A stretch of 63,213 nucleotides of DNA from an uncultured Glaciecola sp. (GTDB taxonomy: Bacteria > Pseudomonadota > Gammaproteobacteria > Enterobacterales > Alteromonadaceae), in the NCBI GenBank assembly GCA_947496235.1, contig CANMCE010000017.1, forward strand, positions 1-63,213, given 5' to 3'. Both the position numbers and the translations under genes were made by a program. Every line of letters starts with the position of its first letter. The first letter of the stretch is position 1. Under the pieces are notes generated by a model, which ran no database searches, was not told the DNA's origin, and saw only the letters and a list, made by a program, of their open reading frames with translations. Below, in pieces: positions 43,668 to 52,456 of the stretch.

Positions 43668-44177
43668 GTGAAAAAGTTTATATTGATAATTTTAGTGTTT
43701 GTAATCGTTGGTTGTGGTGCAACTTCTGGGAAATCAGTTCAAGTTAAACAAAGCGGCTTTAACAACTCCAAGGTGGTTTTTATCGAACCTCATGGTGGGA
43801 AGTGCAGCATGACCCAGTGCTTAGGTTTAGGGGCTCAATGGAACAGTGAGAACCCAGAGCGAGTTTTTATTATTGTAAATTCGTTTTTGGAGTATGTAGC
43901 GATAACTGGAGCAAAGCTGAGCGTAGATGGAGAGATAGTAACGTTGCAACAATCGCAATACACAACAACGTTAACCTATGAATTAGGGCTTAGAAATTCT
44001 GCAAAAGCTTTTTCTGCTGATTTCGATATCATTCCTAAAATGCTGAAGGCTGAAAATATATGGCTTCGGATGTATACCCCAAATGGATATAAGGAAGAAT
44101 TAATAAAAAGTGGTACTGAAACCACCAAAGCCTATCATGCATTAGAGCGCTTTGCTCAAAACATAAATCGCTCCTAA
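43668..44177 (+). CDS. predicted lipoprotein, phage moron
   Basis: A 169-residue lipoprotein. The N-terminus KKFILIILVFVIVGCGATSG has a lipobox ending at the cysteine (IVGC). Two further cysteines (KCSMTQC) follow. GTG start with AAGGATG upstream, and its own likely promoter. Lipoproteins expressed from prophages often block superinfection or alter the envelope; this one fits that place but its family is unknown. Flanked by head genes that run past it. Confidence 0.72.
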   Translation: MKKFILIILVFVIVGCGATSGKSVQVKQSGFNNSKVVFIEPHGGKCSMTQCLGLGAQWNSENPERVFIIVNSFLEYVAITGAKLSVDGEIVTLQQSQYTTTLTYELGLRNSAKAFSADFDIIPKMLKAENIWLRMYTPNGYKEELIKSGTETTKAYHALERFAQNINRS

Positions 44178-44230
44178 TCCCCTCACCATCCCAATATACT
44201 TAACCTAGACTAATCCCAATCGAATAACAA

Positions 44231-44252
44231 ATGCCTGCACAATGCAGGCATG
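44231..44252 (+). promoter_or_regulatory. hairpin covering the protease start codon
   Basis: ATGCCTGCA (44231-44239) pairs with TGCAGGCAT (44243-44251), a 9-bp perfect stem with a CAA loop. The ATG start (44250-44252) and the weak AGG before it lie in the right arm, so ribosome access would need the stem to open. It could also be a terminator for the moron, but there is no T-run. Confidence 0.5.
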
Positions 44253-45365
44253 AAAACATTTAGCTTACTTTCACAACTACCTGCAAACACGGCACTTGCG
44301 TCTTGTTCATTTGTTGCATCTGTTAGCGACGAGACTGGTGCATGGCAGCAGATTTTGCCTGGTAAAGACTTTGCCGCTTACGATGGACGTCCTGATGATG
44401 TGCCTGGTGGGAAGTGGCGAATTGATAATGCCAGTGGTGAGCGCCTCGCGCAGCTCCTCAATAGCCGAGCAGCTGCAGGTGATGAATTACTGTTTGATTA
44501 CGAACATCAAACGCTGTTGGCCCGCCAAAACGGTCAAAAAGCCCCCGCCAGCGGAAGAGCGAACAAATTTGAATGGCGTCCTGGTGAAGGGCTTTTTGCT
44601 TATCTTCGTTACACCCCAATCGCCAGACAGCACGTCAAAGACAAAGAATATAGCCTTTTCTCACCTGTAATTATTTACGACAAAGCCACTGGCCAAGTTA
44701 ATGATATTCACTCTGTAGCACTTACCAATGACCCTGCAATTAAGGGAATGGCCAGTGCAGCCCTTTCGTTTTTAACCCAACCACCGGAGAATACTATGAA
44801 TAAATCAAAGCTAGCGCTGTTGTTTAGCGTTCTTGGTTTGACTGCCCCAGAAACAACAGAAGATGCGCAACTGATTGCGGCCTTGACTTCAGAAGATGCA
44901 ATTGCAGCACTAGAAGGGTTAAAGGATAAATTATCTGAAGCTGAAAATAAAACCACCGAAATTGCAACCCTTAAAGCGCAGGTTGAAAGTGGTGGTGATG
45001 TTGACCTGGCTAAATTTGTGCCAATCGATACCTACAATGGTTTGGTCACTGAAATGGCGGCATTAAAAGCGTCTAACGGTACCTTGACCGTTGATAAGGT
45101 TATCGAGGATGCGCAAAAGGCGGGGAAATTTATCGCTGAAGCCGAAATTGATTACCTAACCAAATTAGGTGAAAAAGACCTTTCCATGCTCACTTCGACG
45201 CTAGCTGCTAGACCTGTTGTTGCAGCGCTTACGGGAAAGCAAACGACCGAAAAACCCCCTATTCCCCAGCGGGAAAAAATAGCTGCGCTCACTGCTGAGC
45301 AGGAAGCCGTTGCAAAGCAATTGGGGATCTCAAACGAGGATTATCTGGCGCATTTAAATCAATAG
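44250..45365 (+). CDS. Mu I-like head protease with scaffold (protease I/Z)
   Basis: A 371-residue protein. The N-terminal half is the prohead protease (DDVPGGKWRIDNASGERLAQ, LLFDYEHQTLLARQNGQKAP and YSLFSPVIIYD followed by VNDIHSVALTNDPAIKGM). The C-terminal half is the coiled scaffold. As in Mu, an internal in-frame start at 44796 should make a free scaffold protein. The start codon lies in a hairpin. It precedes the major head gene as usual. Confidence 0.88.
   Translation: MKTFSLLSQLPANTALASCSFVASVSDETGAWQQILPGKDFAAYDGRPDDVPGGKWRIDNASGERLAQLLNSRAAAGDELLFDYEHQTLLARQNGQKAPASGRANKFEWRPGEGLFAYLRYTPIARQHVKDKEYSLFSPVIIYDKATGQVNDIHSVALTNDPAIKGMASAALSFLTQPPENTMNKSKLALLFSVLGLTAPETTEDAQLIAALTSEDAIAALEGLKDKLSEAENKTTEIATLKAQVESGGDVDLAKFVPIDTYNGLVTEMAALKASNGTLTVDKVIEDAQKAGKFIAEAEIDYLTKLGEKDLSMLTSTLAARPVVAALTGKQTTEKPPIPQREKIAALTAEQEAVAKQLGISNEDYLAHLNQ
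44796..45365 (+). CDS. internal scaffold protein (Mu Z-like), in-frame
   Basis: ATG 44796-44798 is in frame with the protease (codon 183) and has CGGAGA 5 nt upstream. The 189-residue product (MNKSKLALLFSVLGLTAPET) is helical and acidic and would be the scaffold around which the head assembles. This mirrors Mu I/Z. The ribosome site is seen in the sequence; expression is inferred. Confidence 0.65.
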   Translation: MNKSKLALLFSVLGLTAPETTEDAQLIAALTSEDAIAALEGLKDKLSEAENKTTEIATLKAQVESGGDVDLAKFVPIDTYNGLVTEMAALKASNGTLTVDKVIEDAQKAGKFIAEAEIDYLTKLGEKDLSMLTSTLAARPVVAALTGKQTTEKPPIPQREKIAALTAEQEAVAKQLGISNEDYLAHLNQ

Positions 45366-45435
45366 GGCCTGATAGCAACCAATTAAACGCTGTTTAAACA
45401 CTAATTTTCACCCATTTACTTAACTGGAGAAAAAC

Positions 45436-46362
45436 ATGGGAATCGTAAATGCAGCAGCCTTAGATGCAATTCGCACTGGCTTTAGTAAAAAATTCGAAGA
45501 AGGTAAAACTCGCGCTGAACCTATGTATAGCGAAGTGGCGACGCTTATACCTTCCACTGCGGCAAGTAATACCTATGGTTGGTTGGGTCAATTTCCAACC
45601 TTTAGAGAGTGGATAGGCGATAGAGTTCTGAAGTCGATGAAAGAACACAGTTATGCCATCGTCAATAAAGATTGGGAATCTACCATTGAGGTCGACCGAA
45701 ACGATATTGAAGATGACAACCTAGGTGTTTATTCACCGCTTATGGATGAAATGGGCTATGCCGCTGCAGTACACCCAGACGAACTAGTCTACCCGTTATT
45801 GGCTGCAGGTTTTACAACAACCTGTTACGACGGGCAGTATTTTTTCGATACGGATCACCCTGTTAACCCACAGGTAGATGGCTCTGGTGTAGATGCGTCT
45901 GTATCAAACGTTATCGTTGATGGCGGTTACACAGGTGACGCCTGGTACATCATAGATGCAAGTCGTGCTGTTAAACCAATCATCTTCCAGCAGCGCAAGC
46001 CGGCAATGTTTACCCACATGGATAGCATGGATGATGAGAGTGTTTTCACTCGAAAATCATTCCGTTATGGGGTGGATTGCCGCGACAACGTAGGTTTTGG
46101 ATTCTGGCAAATGGCCGTTGGTGTCAAAGCGGAGCTTAACTACCAAAACGTGTGGGCAGCTGTACAAATGATGCGCGGTTTTAAAGCCGACGGTGGTCGA
46201 CCTCTGGGTCTTGGTAAACGAGGGCTGAAACTAGTAGTGCCATCTTCTCTTTGGAAAGAGGCCGAGCAAATCAATACGCGCGAAAACATCTCTGACGGTA
46301 CCACCACTGTCAGCAATGAGCTTCGCAATAAGTTCACTGTAGTTCAGCCGGACTTCTTATAG
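45436..46362 (+). CDS. major head subunit (Mu gpT-like)
   Basis: A 308-residue capsid protein. The conserved GpT regions are present: LDAIRTGFSKKFEEGKTRAE, YGWLGQFPTFREWIGDR, the STIEVDRNDIEDDNLGVYSP turn and DGQYFFDTDHPV. Mature capsids would be built from many copies. AACTGGAGAAAAAC precedes the ATG. Confidence 0.94.
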   Translation: MGIVNAAALDAIRTGFSKKFEEGKTRAEPMYSEVATLIPSTAASNTYGWLGQFPTFREWIGDRVLKSMKEHSYAIVNKDWESTIEVDRNDIEDDNLGVYSPLMDEMGYAAAVHPDELVYPLLAAGFTTTCYDGQYFFDTDHPVNPQVDGSGVDASVSNVIVDGGYTGDAWYIIDASRAVKPIIFQQRKPAMFTHMDSMDDESVFTRKSFRYGVDCRDNVGFGFWQMAVGVKAELNYQNVWAAVQMMRGFKADGGRPLGLGKRGLKLVVPSSLWKEAEQINTRENISDGTTTVSNELRNKFTVVQPDFL

Positions 46363-46379
46363 AACAGAACTGCAACGAT

Positions 46380-46399
46380 CCGCCTAGGAAACTAGGCGG
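46380..46399 (+). other. GAAA-tetraloop hairpin after the capsid gene
   Basis: CCGCCTAG pairs with CTAGGCGG round a GAAA loop: 8 perfect bp and a stable tetraloop. A short T-rich stretch (CCCTTTTATTTTT) begins about 8 nt later. It may protect the abundant capsid mRNA from 3' decay or lower downstream transcription. Confidence 0.6.
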
Positions 46400-46429
46400 T
46401 AGCTAACCCTTTTATTTTTGGAGAGCAAC

Positions 46430-46756
46430 ATGAAAGCAATTACTACAGTTTTATTAGTGACCGCTATGGTGGCCACTTTTCGCCGCGCTGGCATTGGATT
46501 TTCAGATACAGGTACCGTCATTCCAAAAGAGTGCCTGGACGAAGAGCAGCTGGACGCTATTCACAAAGAAAAGCGATTGTCAGTGCGAGAAATCTCCGTG
46601 GACGATATCCCAGAAGGCGCTGATAAGACGATATTCGACCAATTTGTTCGACAGTCGCCGCAAGGAAAAGAAGAAGACGAAGACCAAAAAGCGCCTAATG
46701 CGAAAGCCAAATCTTCCGCAAATGTCGAAAAGGCTAAAGCGGGCGCGAAGTCCTAA
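46430..46756 (+). CDS. Mu gp35/HI1506-like protein
   Basis: A 108-residue protein whose ATG at 46430 follows GGAGAGC; the frame could open at TTG 46418 but that is the ribosome site itself. The FRRAGIGFSDTGTVIPKECL region resembles HI1506-type proteins next to gpT. Basic, Lys- and Ala-rich tail. Function unknown. Confidence 0.75.
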   Translation: MKAITTVLLVTAMVATFRRAGIGFSDTGTVIPKECLDEEQLDAIHKEKRLSVREISVDDIPEGADKTIFDQFVRQSPQGKEEDEDQKAPNAKAKSSANVEKAKAGAKS

Positions 46757-46765
46757 AGGTTAACT

Positions 46766-47185
46766 ATGTATTGCACACTTAATGACATGGTTGACAGATT
46801 TGAGCTGGATGAACTTATCCAGCTCACTGATACCACAGGCACAGGGATTATTGATGAATCGAAAGTAAAGGCAGCTATCGCCGATGCGAGCAATATCATT
46901 GATGGTTACCTCGGTGGTAGATACAACCTTCCATTGGCGAATAGTCCAGCTGTACTGGTGCGCCTGTGTGCAAACATGGCGCGATACAATTTATACGACA
47001 ATGCGGTTTCTGAAGTCGTTGAGAGAAATAATAAAGCAGCGCTTGATTTTCTTCATAACGTTGGTACCGGAAAAATAAAGCTTGGCCTAACGAGCGATAG
47101 CCAAGAGCTAGAAAGCGATCAGGTTATACAAATCGATTCCGATGAAACGGTTTTTAATCGAGACCGATCCAAAGGGTTTATCTGA
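46766..47185 (+). CDS. DUF1320 head-tail joining protein (Mu gp36-like)
   Basis: A 139-residue protein matching DUF1320: MYCTLNDMVDRFELDELIQL, then AAIADASNIIDGYLGGRYNL and VLVRLCANMARYNLYDNA. It should form part of the connector. Ends with the ATG of the next gene (TGATG). Confidence 0.88.
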   Translation: MYCTLNDMVDRFELDELIQLTDTTGTGIIDESKVKAAIADASNIIDGYLGGRYNLPLANSPAVLVRLCANMARYNLYDNAVSEVVERNNKAALDFLHNVGTGKIKLGLTSDSQELESDQVIQIDSDETVFNRDRSKGFI

Positions 47186-47613
47186 TGTTGTTGTTAGAGA
47201 TTGAAGATCAGGTAAAGCACTGTTTTGACATAGTGCAGCATGCAGTGTCGCTTAGGGTGGCGCTATCTCAGCCTTTAACGCGTTCAACGATGGGGTTTAT
47301 CGTCCCTATAGCTGAGCGGCCAAATGATAATGCACGGGATGTTGATGTTGGATCTCCCCTGCAGGAAGTGCTTATTACGTTTGGGGTTGTGACTGCCATT
47401 CAGTCAATAAACGATAAAACAGGCGCTAAAACTGCGGAGCGCCTTGAAAAAATCCGAGAGGATATTAGGCAAGCATTGTATGGATACAAACCGCAAGAAC
47501 ATGAGCCGGTTTTGATTGGGGCGAGTGATTTACTTCAATTTGTAAATGGTGGTTTGTTTTGGGTTGATAGGTTTACAACGCGCATTTGGCGCTCGGGATG
47601 TGATCATGTTTAA
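47185..47613 (+). CDS. Gp37/DUF1834-like protein
   Basis: A 142-residue protein in the place of Mu gp37, probably a head-tail or tail-completion factor. GVVTAIQSINDKTGAKTAER and DIRQALYGYKPQEHEPVLIG are DUF1834-like. Overlaps neighbours on both sides. Confidence 0.78.
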   Translation: MLLLEIEDQVKHCFDIVQHAVSLRVALSQPLTRSTMGFIVPIAERPNDNARDVDVGSPLQEVLITFGVVTAIQSINDKTGAKTAERLEKIREDIRQALYGYKPQEHEPVLIGASDLLQFVNGGLFWVDRFTTRIWRSGCDHV

Positions 47614-47782
47614 AGTAACGAATTCTGGCTCTCAAGAGGTAAAGAGAGCGGCTATGACTTTCAAGCCAGGTGAAACTAAAAAGAAATTCTTAACACCTGG
47701 TCAAATCGCGCAAATTAACGGCCACAAAGATTTAACCGTGACCAATGATATTGCGCCAACTGGCAACAAAAAAGAGGATTAA
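47606..47782 (+). CDS. Mu gp38-position small protein
   Basis: A 58-residue basic protein (FKVTNSGSQEVKRAAMTFKP) whose ATG at 47606 overlaps the gp37-like stop. It fits the small gene after gp37 in Mu-like phages. No function assigned. Confidence 0.6.
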   Translation: MFKVTNSGSQEVKRAAMTFKPGETKKKFLTPGQIAQINGHKDLTVTNDIAPTGNKKED

Positions 47783-47785
47783 ATA

Positions 47786-48730
47786 ATGTCCATCACTCCA
47801 GGTTACAAATCTAAACGTCGATTTATGCAGCTTGCTCTTCGCCGTCCTGAAGACAGCGTGGGCGAAGATTATATTTCAAATGGTGCCACCCCTCTTGCAA
47901 TGCAAACAAAAGGCTTAGGTGTAGAGCCTTGGATAACAGAACAAGTTACTCGTGATTTAGATGATGGTAAAAACGGCGCTCAACCTGTTATTCACACAGG
48001 AGAGATGATCAAGATTTCCGGTGCATTTGAAATGGCGGGTTCTGGCACAGCAAACACCCCAGTCGCTTTTGCGGCAATGTTACAAATGGCAGGAATGGAT
48101 CAGGTTACTCAAGCTGACAAAGTTGTTCACAGCCGCATCTTAAACGCCGCAAGTGAAACGGACGGAACGATCTATTTTTGGTGGGAAGGCATGTATCACA
48201 TTTTGCTGGCCGGAAAAGCTTCTCTGTCAATCGCGGCTAAAGTCGGCGAAATAGGATACATCAACTTTGAGGCTCAAGGCGTGTATGGCGGAACCTTGTC
48301 TGGTTCAATCCCTCAAGGAGACTTTTCTGCCTTTACGTTGCCAGAAGAGTTTTCTAAACAAAACACTTCATTTTCATTAGACGGCCAAGCGCTCAACTGT
48401 ACGTCATTCGAGATGGCGCAAAACAACTCTATCGAATTAGATGAAGGTACCGAAGTAAAACAAATCTTCATTGATGATTGGGATGAAGAAGTCAAAGTGA
48501 CGGTTGAAACACCTGAACTTGCTACCTTTGATCCTTTTGCAATAGCCAGGAGCAACACCTTCGTTCCGTTGGAATTTACCCAGGGAATTACAGCGGGTCG
48601 AATTTTCAAAGTGGCCTCTACAGCAGCCCAAATTATAACTATTACGCCTGGTGAACATAAAGGGAAAGCGACATGGGAATTAACCATGAAAGCTATCAGA
48701 GGAAACGACTGCGTTCTGACGACACAATAA
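47786..48730 (+). CDS. siphovirus-type tail tube protein
   Basis: A 314-residue protein, likely the major tail tube. GLGVEPWITEQVTRDLDDGK with HTGEMIKISGAFEMAGSG resembles tail tube proteins of D3112-type phages, and no sheath gene precedes it, so the tail is non-contractile. The later GKATWELTMKAIRGNDCVL segment is near the C-terminus. Confidence 0.75.
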   Translation: MSITPGYKSKRRFMQLALRRPEDSVGEDYISNGATPLAMQTKGLGVEPWITEQVTRDLDDGKNGAQPVIHTGEMIKISGAFEMAGSGTANTPVAFAAMLQMAGMDQVTQADKVVHSRILNAASETDGTIYFWWEGMYHILLAGKASLSIAAKVGEIGYINFEAQGVYGGTLSGSIPQGDFSAFTLPEEFSKQNTSFSLDGQALNCTSFEMAQNNSIELDEGTEVKQIFIDDWDEEVKVTVETPELATFDPFAIARSNTFVPLEFTQGITAGRIFKVASTAAQIITITPGEHKGKATWELTMKAIRGNDCVLTTQ

Positions 48731-48802
48731 TTACCCTAAGAGGACAGGAAGTCTTATAAAAAGAATGGCACGGATGCGCCCTTTTACTAATAAGAGGTTT
48801 AT

Positions 48803-49186
48803 ATGACTTTTAAGTTATCTACCAAAAAAATAATCACTTGGCCCGTTACCATTAAAGCGCCCGTAGACGGTGGTCAAACCCAAGAATTCACCTGTTCAGC
48901 AGAATTCGAGATTATCGACCAAGACGAATATAACGCGCTAATAAATGACGATATAGCCTTCTTATGTCGCGTAGTAGTTGGTTTTGGTAATGACATTGCA
49001 GAGGAAGACGGCACGCCAATCCCCTATAACCAAAAAAATAAATTACGCCTTTTTAAAGCTGGCGGATATATCCGTCTAGGATTTATTGATGCTTATCATC
49101 GCGCCAGTGCTGGCATAGCTGAAAAAAACTTAAAAGGGTCGCCCGTCACTGGGCGGTCGGCCCGCAAGAGCCGCAAGAAGAAATAG
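48803..49186 (+). CDS. tail assembly chaperone (lambda gpG-like)
   Basis: A 127-residue protein (FKLSTKKIITWPVTIKAPVD at the N-terminus) in the place of lambda gpG, between tail tube and tape measure. It ends in a basic stretch (RSARKSRKKK). A slippery sequence near its end should make a longer GT-like product. Unfused form is the main product. Confidence 0.78.
   Translation: MTFKLSTKKIITWPVTIKAPVDGGQTQEFTCSAEFEIIDQDEYNALINDDIAFLCRVVVGFGNDIAEEDGTPIPYNQKNKLRLFKAGGYIRLGFIDAYHRASAGIAEKNLKGSPVTGRSARKSRKKK
49123..49155 (+). other. predicted -1 programmed frameshift site
   Basis: A AAA AAC occurs in the correct phase (49123-49129) in the chaperone gene, 10 nt before a GC-rich hairpin CGCCC-GTCACT-GGGCG (49140-49155). 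The -1 frame is open from 49123 to 49500 with a stop (TGA) only just upstream, at 49120-49122, so shifting ribosomes would read into the next gene. This is the lambda G/GT arrangement. Confidence 0.8.
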
Positions 49187-49500
49187 ACGAGCTAAGTAAG
49201 CAGATGAAAGACATGGGTGCATCCGAAGAAGTTATTCAGCAACACATTCAGCACATGGTACCAGACGATGTGTGTGAAGTGTTGCCTGAAAATTGGGATA
49301 CCGTTGCCTGGTTCTTAGAAGTTGATGATTTATTTCGATATGAAAGCTCTGTCTGCTTAGGGCTTGATGTTACTGCCATAAAAAATGATTGCGAAATGTC
49401 GCAGCGCTCGTTTACACCTGAAGAATACAAAGGGTTACGACTCATTGGAAAGGAAGCTGCTGTTCATCTAAATAAGCAGCTTAAAAGTCGGAGGCATTAA
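49129..49500 (+). CDS. T extension of the tail assembly chaperone (-1 frame)
   Basis: About 123 codons in the -1 frame, of which 98 follow an ATG at 49204. The product would join residue 109 of the upstream chaperone, giving about 232 residues. RIWDTVAWFLEVDDLFRYES-like core reads ENWDTVAWFLEVDDLFRYE. It ends at the tape measure start. No ribosome site precedes ATG 49204 convincingly, which supports expression by frameshift only. Confidence 0.75.
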   Translation, partial: LKRVARHWAVGPQEPQEEIDELSKQMKDMGASEEVIQQHIQHMVPDDVCEVLPENWDTVAWFLEVDDLFRYESSVCLGLDVTAIKNDCEMSQRSFTPEEYKGLRLIGKEAAVHLNKQLKSRRH

Positions 49501-51842
49501 TGACTGATATAAATGTTGGCATTCGACTTCGCGCTGATAATAAAGGATTAGTTGGCACTGTTCGTTTGACCGCCAAAGAAATCAATGCCCTTGAGAGGGA
49601 GTTGCGCCAGCTAAATGGCCAAGCAACTCGCTCAAGTGCTGGAATGACAGCTTTGGATGCTGCAACTGGTCGAGTTGGTAGCCGAATGCAACGTGGTATT
49701 GGATTCGTTGGGGGATTTAAGGCAAGTATCGTTGGTTTAATTGCTGCGTTAGGTATTGCTCAGTTTATCCGATTATCTGACGAAATGACTAATTTGAATA
49801 ACCAATTGAAGTTGGTGACCAGCTCCAGTGAAGAGTTGTATCTCATTCAATCAAATTTGCTTTCGTTATCTAATCAAACTCGCTCATCTTATACGGCAAC
49901 CGCTGAACTTTATGCGAAATTACATCGTTCAACTCAAGAATTAAATGTGTCTAATGAGCAGCTTTTAGCTGTGACAAAAGCCATTAATCAATCATTCGCA
50001 ATTAGTGGTGCATCAACAGCTGAAGCCGAAGGATCTACTCGTCAGTTAGCGCAGGCGTTAGCCAGTGGCGCTTTTCGTGGTGATGAATTTAACTCTGTCG
50101 CTGAGCAAGCACCTCGTTTGATGCAAGCATTGGCGGCGGAGACTGGAAAAACAACAGGTGAATTAAGAGCGCTAGCCGCTGAAGGTAAATTAACCTCAGA
50201 AATTTTAATTGCCGCCCTGGTCAATCAGTCTTCGATCATTAACGAAGAATTTGGCTCAATGCAATCAACAATTGGCCAAGCGACCACTGTATTAACAAAT
50301 AACATAAGCGCTTTGGTTGGAACCTTCAATGATGCTACAGGTGCATCATCGGGTGTTGCTGATGGTATTTTAGCCATCGGTAACCACTTAGGTGACGTTA
50401 ATGCTTTATTCGCATCAGGTGAGTTGGAGGGGTATTTTGATGCGCTTGCAGAAAACTGGGGGGTTAACACTGATGCAATTGGAGAAGGTCTCAATATCCT
50501 CTCTGATGCATTCTCTACTTTTTTTGATTTCATCGCTGAATACTATCAATGGTTAGGGCGTCAGGTATTAACACTTCCACAAAACGTGCGTTACGCTGCC
50601 AAGCGATTAATTGAAGAATTTAAATATATAGTTGAAATCGGCCAGTCATATGGAAAGTACTTTGCCCAAGTAGTTGAAGCTGAACTAGCTGAATTAAGTG
50701 GTCGAGTAGGAGTAATCGCCAGAGAAATTGCGGACCAGCTAGCGTTTTGGGACGGAGATACCTACAACGCAACCGAAGCAATGGCTGCTGCTAGTCAAAT
50801 CGCTGAAGGGATGACAGCGGAATATCTTGCGGCGAAAGACCAACAAGTGGCAGCGGCCAACTCTGCCAGAGATGCCGCAATAATCGCGATTGGACAAGAG
50901 CGAAACGCTGCAATTGCAAGTTTTGATGCCCAAATAGCAAAAGCCAGAGCACTTCGCGACGTTTATCAATCCGCCGCCAATGACCCTGTGAATTCCAATG
51001 TTGTTCCGATTAAAGGTACTGCAACTGTTGATGGTCCTGAAGAAGTTTCTGATAGTGACGTTGAAAGACTTAGAGAATCGTTGCTGACCAAAGAGGAAGC
51101 GATTCTGGCGCATTACCAGCGTCAGCAGAACATGATTAACGAGGCGTTAGTTCAACAAAAGATTTCTGAAGATGAACATCGCCGCTTATCCCTAGCTGCC
51201 CATAATAAATATCATGATGATAAAGCAGCATATGCAGCAGCTAAAAACAATCTAATATTATCCAGTTCCCAGCAAATATTTGGAGCCTTGGCAGGTCTTG
51301 CTGAACAATTTGGGGGTAAGCAATCAAAAGCTTTCAAAGTGATGTTTGCTATCCAAAAAGGGTTTGCCATTGCTCAGGGGATCTTAAACCTAGCAACAGC
51401 GATTTCTAATGCTTCAGCTATCCCCTTTCCTGCCAATATACCGGCAATGGCTGCAGCTGCAGCTCAAGGTGCATCCTTAGTCGCTAATATCAAGGGTGCG
51501 ACATATAAGGGTCAAGCGCACGACGGTGTTAGAAGAATGGCAGCTGCCAATGAGGGAACCTATTTCGTTCGTCGGGATGAGATGGTGCTAAATCCTCGTC
51601 AGCGTGAAAACTTTGAAGAAGTCGCTGCAGCGGTTACTAAACCAGGCACTGCCTATGGCACTGCTGCAGTCATAAATTTACGTCCCACAATCCAAATAGA
51701 TGCAACGAATGCGGTACCAGGAATGGAAGCAATGATCCAAGAGCGCGTTCAACAGGGTTTGTTTGAATATCATGAAATGTTGGAACGAGACTTTTCTTCT
51801 AATGGGAAATTGTCTCAGACGTTAATGGGAAGTGCCGCCTAA
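49500..51842 (+). CDS. tail tape measure protein
   Basis: A 780-residue protein that fixes tail length. It begins with a helical region (GLVGTVRLTAKEINALEREL) and the tape-measure domain near SDEMTNLNNQLKLVTSSSEEL and QALASGAFRGDEFNSVAEQA. Hydrophobic stretches near residues 75-90 and 595-660 and a C-terminal Ala-rich part follow. At about 780 residues it predicts a tail of moderate length. ATG overlaps the previous stop. Confidence 0.92.
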   Translation: MTDINVGIRLRADNKGLVGTVRLTAKEINALERELRQLNGQATRSSAGMTALDAATGRVGSRMQRGIGFVGGFKASIVGLIAALGIAQFIRLSDEMTNLNNQLKLVTSSSEELYLIQSNLLSLSNQTRSSYTATAELYAKLHRSTQELNVSNEQLLAVTKAINQSFAISGASTAEAEGSTRQLAQALASGAFRGDEFNSVAEQAPRLMQALAAETGKTTGELRALAAEGKLTSEILIAALVNQSSIINEEFGSMQSTIGQATTVLTNNISALVGTFNDATGASSGVADGILAIGNHLGDVNALFASGELEGYFDALAENWGVNTDAIGEGLNILSDAFSTFFDFIAEYYQWLGRQVLTLPQNVRYAAKRLIEEFKYIVEIGQSYGKYFAQVVEAELAELSGRVGVIAREIADQLAFWDGDTYNATEAMAAASQIAEGMTAEYLAAKDQQVAAANSARDAAIIAIGQERNAAIASFDAQIAKARALRDVYQSAANDPVNSNVVPIKGTATVDGPEEVSDSDVERLRESLLTKEEAILAHYQRQQNMINEALVQQKISEDEHRRLSLAAHNKYHDDKAAYAAAKNNLILSSSQQIFGALAGLAEQFGGKQSKAFKVMFAIQKGFAIAQGILNLATAISNASAIPFPANIPAMAAAAAQGASLVANIKGATYKGQAHDGVRRMAAANEGTYFVRRDEMVLNPRQRENFEEVAAAVTKPGTAYGTAAVINLRPTIQIDATNAVPGMEAMIQERVQQGLFEYHEMLERDFSSNGKLSQTLMGSAA

Positions 51843-52456
51843 TGCAAATATTTAACTTTCCAACCTTTGGGCATTTATTTACACCTTCTAGAAGCTCATT
51901 CGACATTGTTGCCAATACAAAAATGTCAGTGAGTGAAGTGAATATGTCTCAATCAATTGAGCAAAACCCGGGTGAAGGGTTTGAGGTCTCCTATCACTTT
52001 TCTGTTATAGAAAAAGAGCAAGCAAATGCGCTGCGCTTACATCTTTTAAAGCTTCGCGGTCACACGAACCTCACAAGACTAATTGATCCACTTTACGAAA
52101 CTCAACTGGGATTCTTAGGAACGCCATTAGTCGACGGTGCTGGCCAATATGGTTACGCGCTCAATGTGAAAAACCTCACCGCCAATCAAACGTGTGCCAG
52201 AGCTGGAGAACGATTTATGTTAGACGGCCAATTAAATGAATTGCTGGACGATGTAAACAGTGATGCAACTGGAAAGGCAACCCTAAACTTAGCAATTGAA
52301 GTTCGTAAACCAACAACAAACAATGTGGCATTAACAACCAATGCAGTAGATTTAAATCTATTGGCGCGATGGAAAGATCCAAAACAAATTCAGCAGTTCG
52401 CTAGCAATCGCCGCTTATTACGTAATGTCCGTTTAGATTTTACGGGGGCACGATGA
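51842..52456 (+). CDS. minor tail protein, distal
   Basis: A 204-residue protein (FNFPTFGHLFTPSRSSFDIV at its start) located after the tape measure, in the place of distal tail proteins in D3112/B3-type phages. Regions SYHFSVIEKEQANALRLHLL and LNLAIEVRKPT may be beta-rich. It overlaps neighbours by a few bases. Precise role unknown. Confidence 0.68.
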   Translation: MQIFNFPTFGHLFTPSRSSFDIVANTKMSVSEVNMSQSIEQNPGEGFEVSYHFSVIEKEQANALRLHLLKLRGHTNLTRLIDPLYETQLGFLGTPLVDGAGQYGYALNVKNLTANQTCARAGERFMLDGQLNELLDDVNSDATGKATLNLAIEVRKPTTNNVALTTNAVDLNLLARWKDPKQIQQFASNRRLLRNVRLDFTGAR

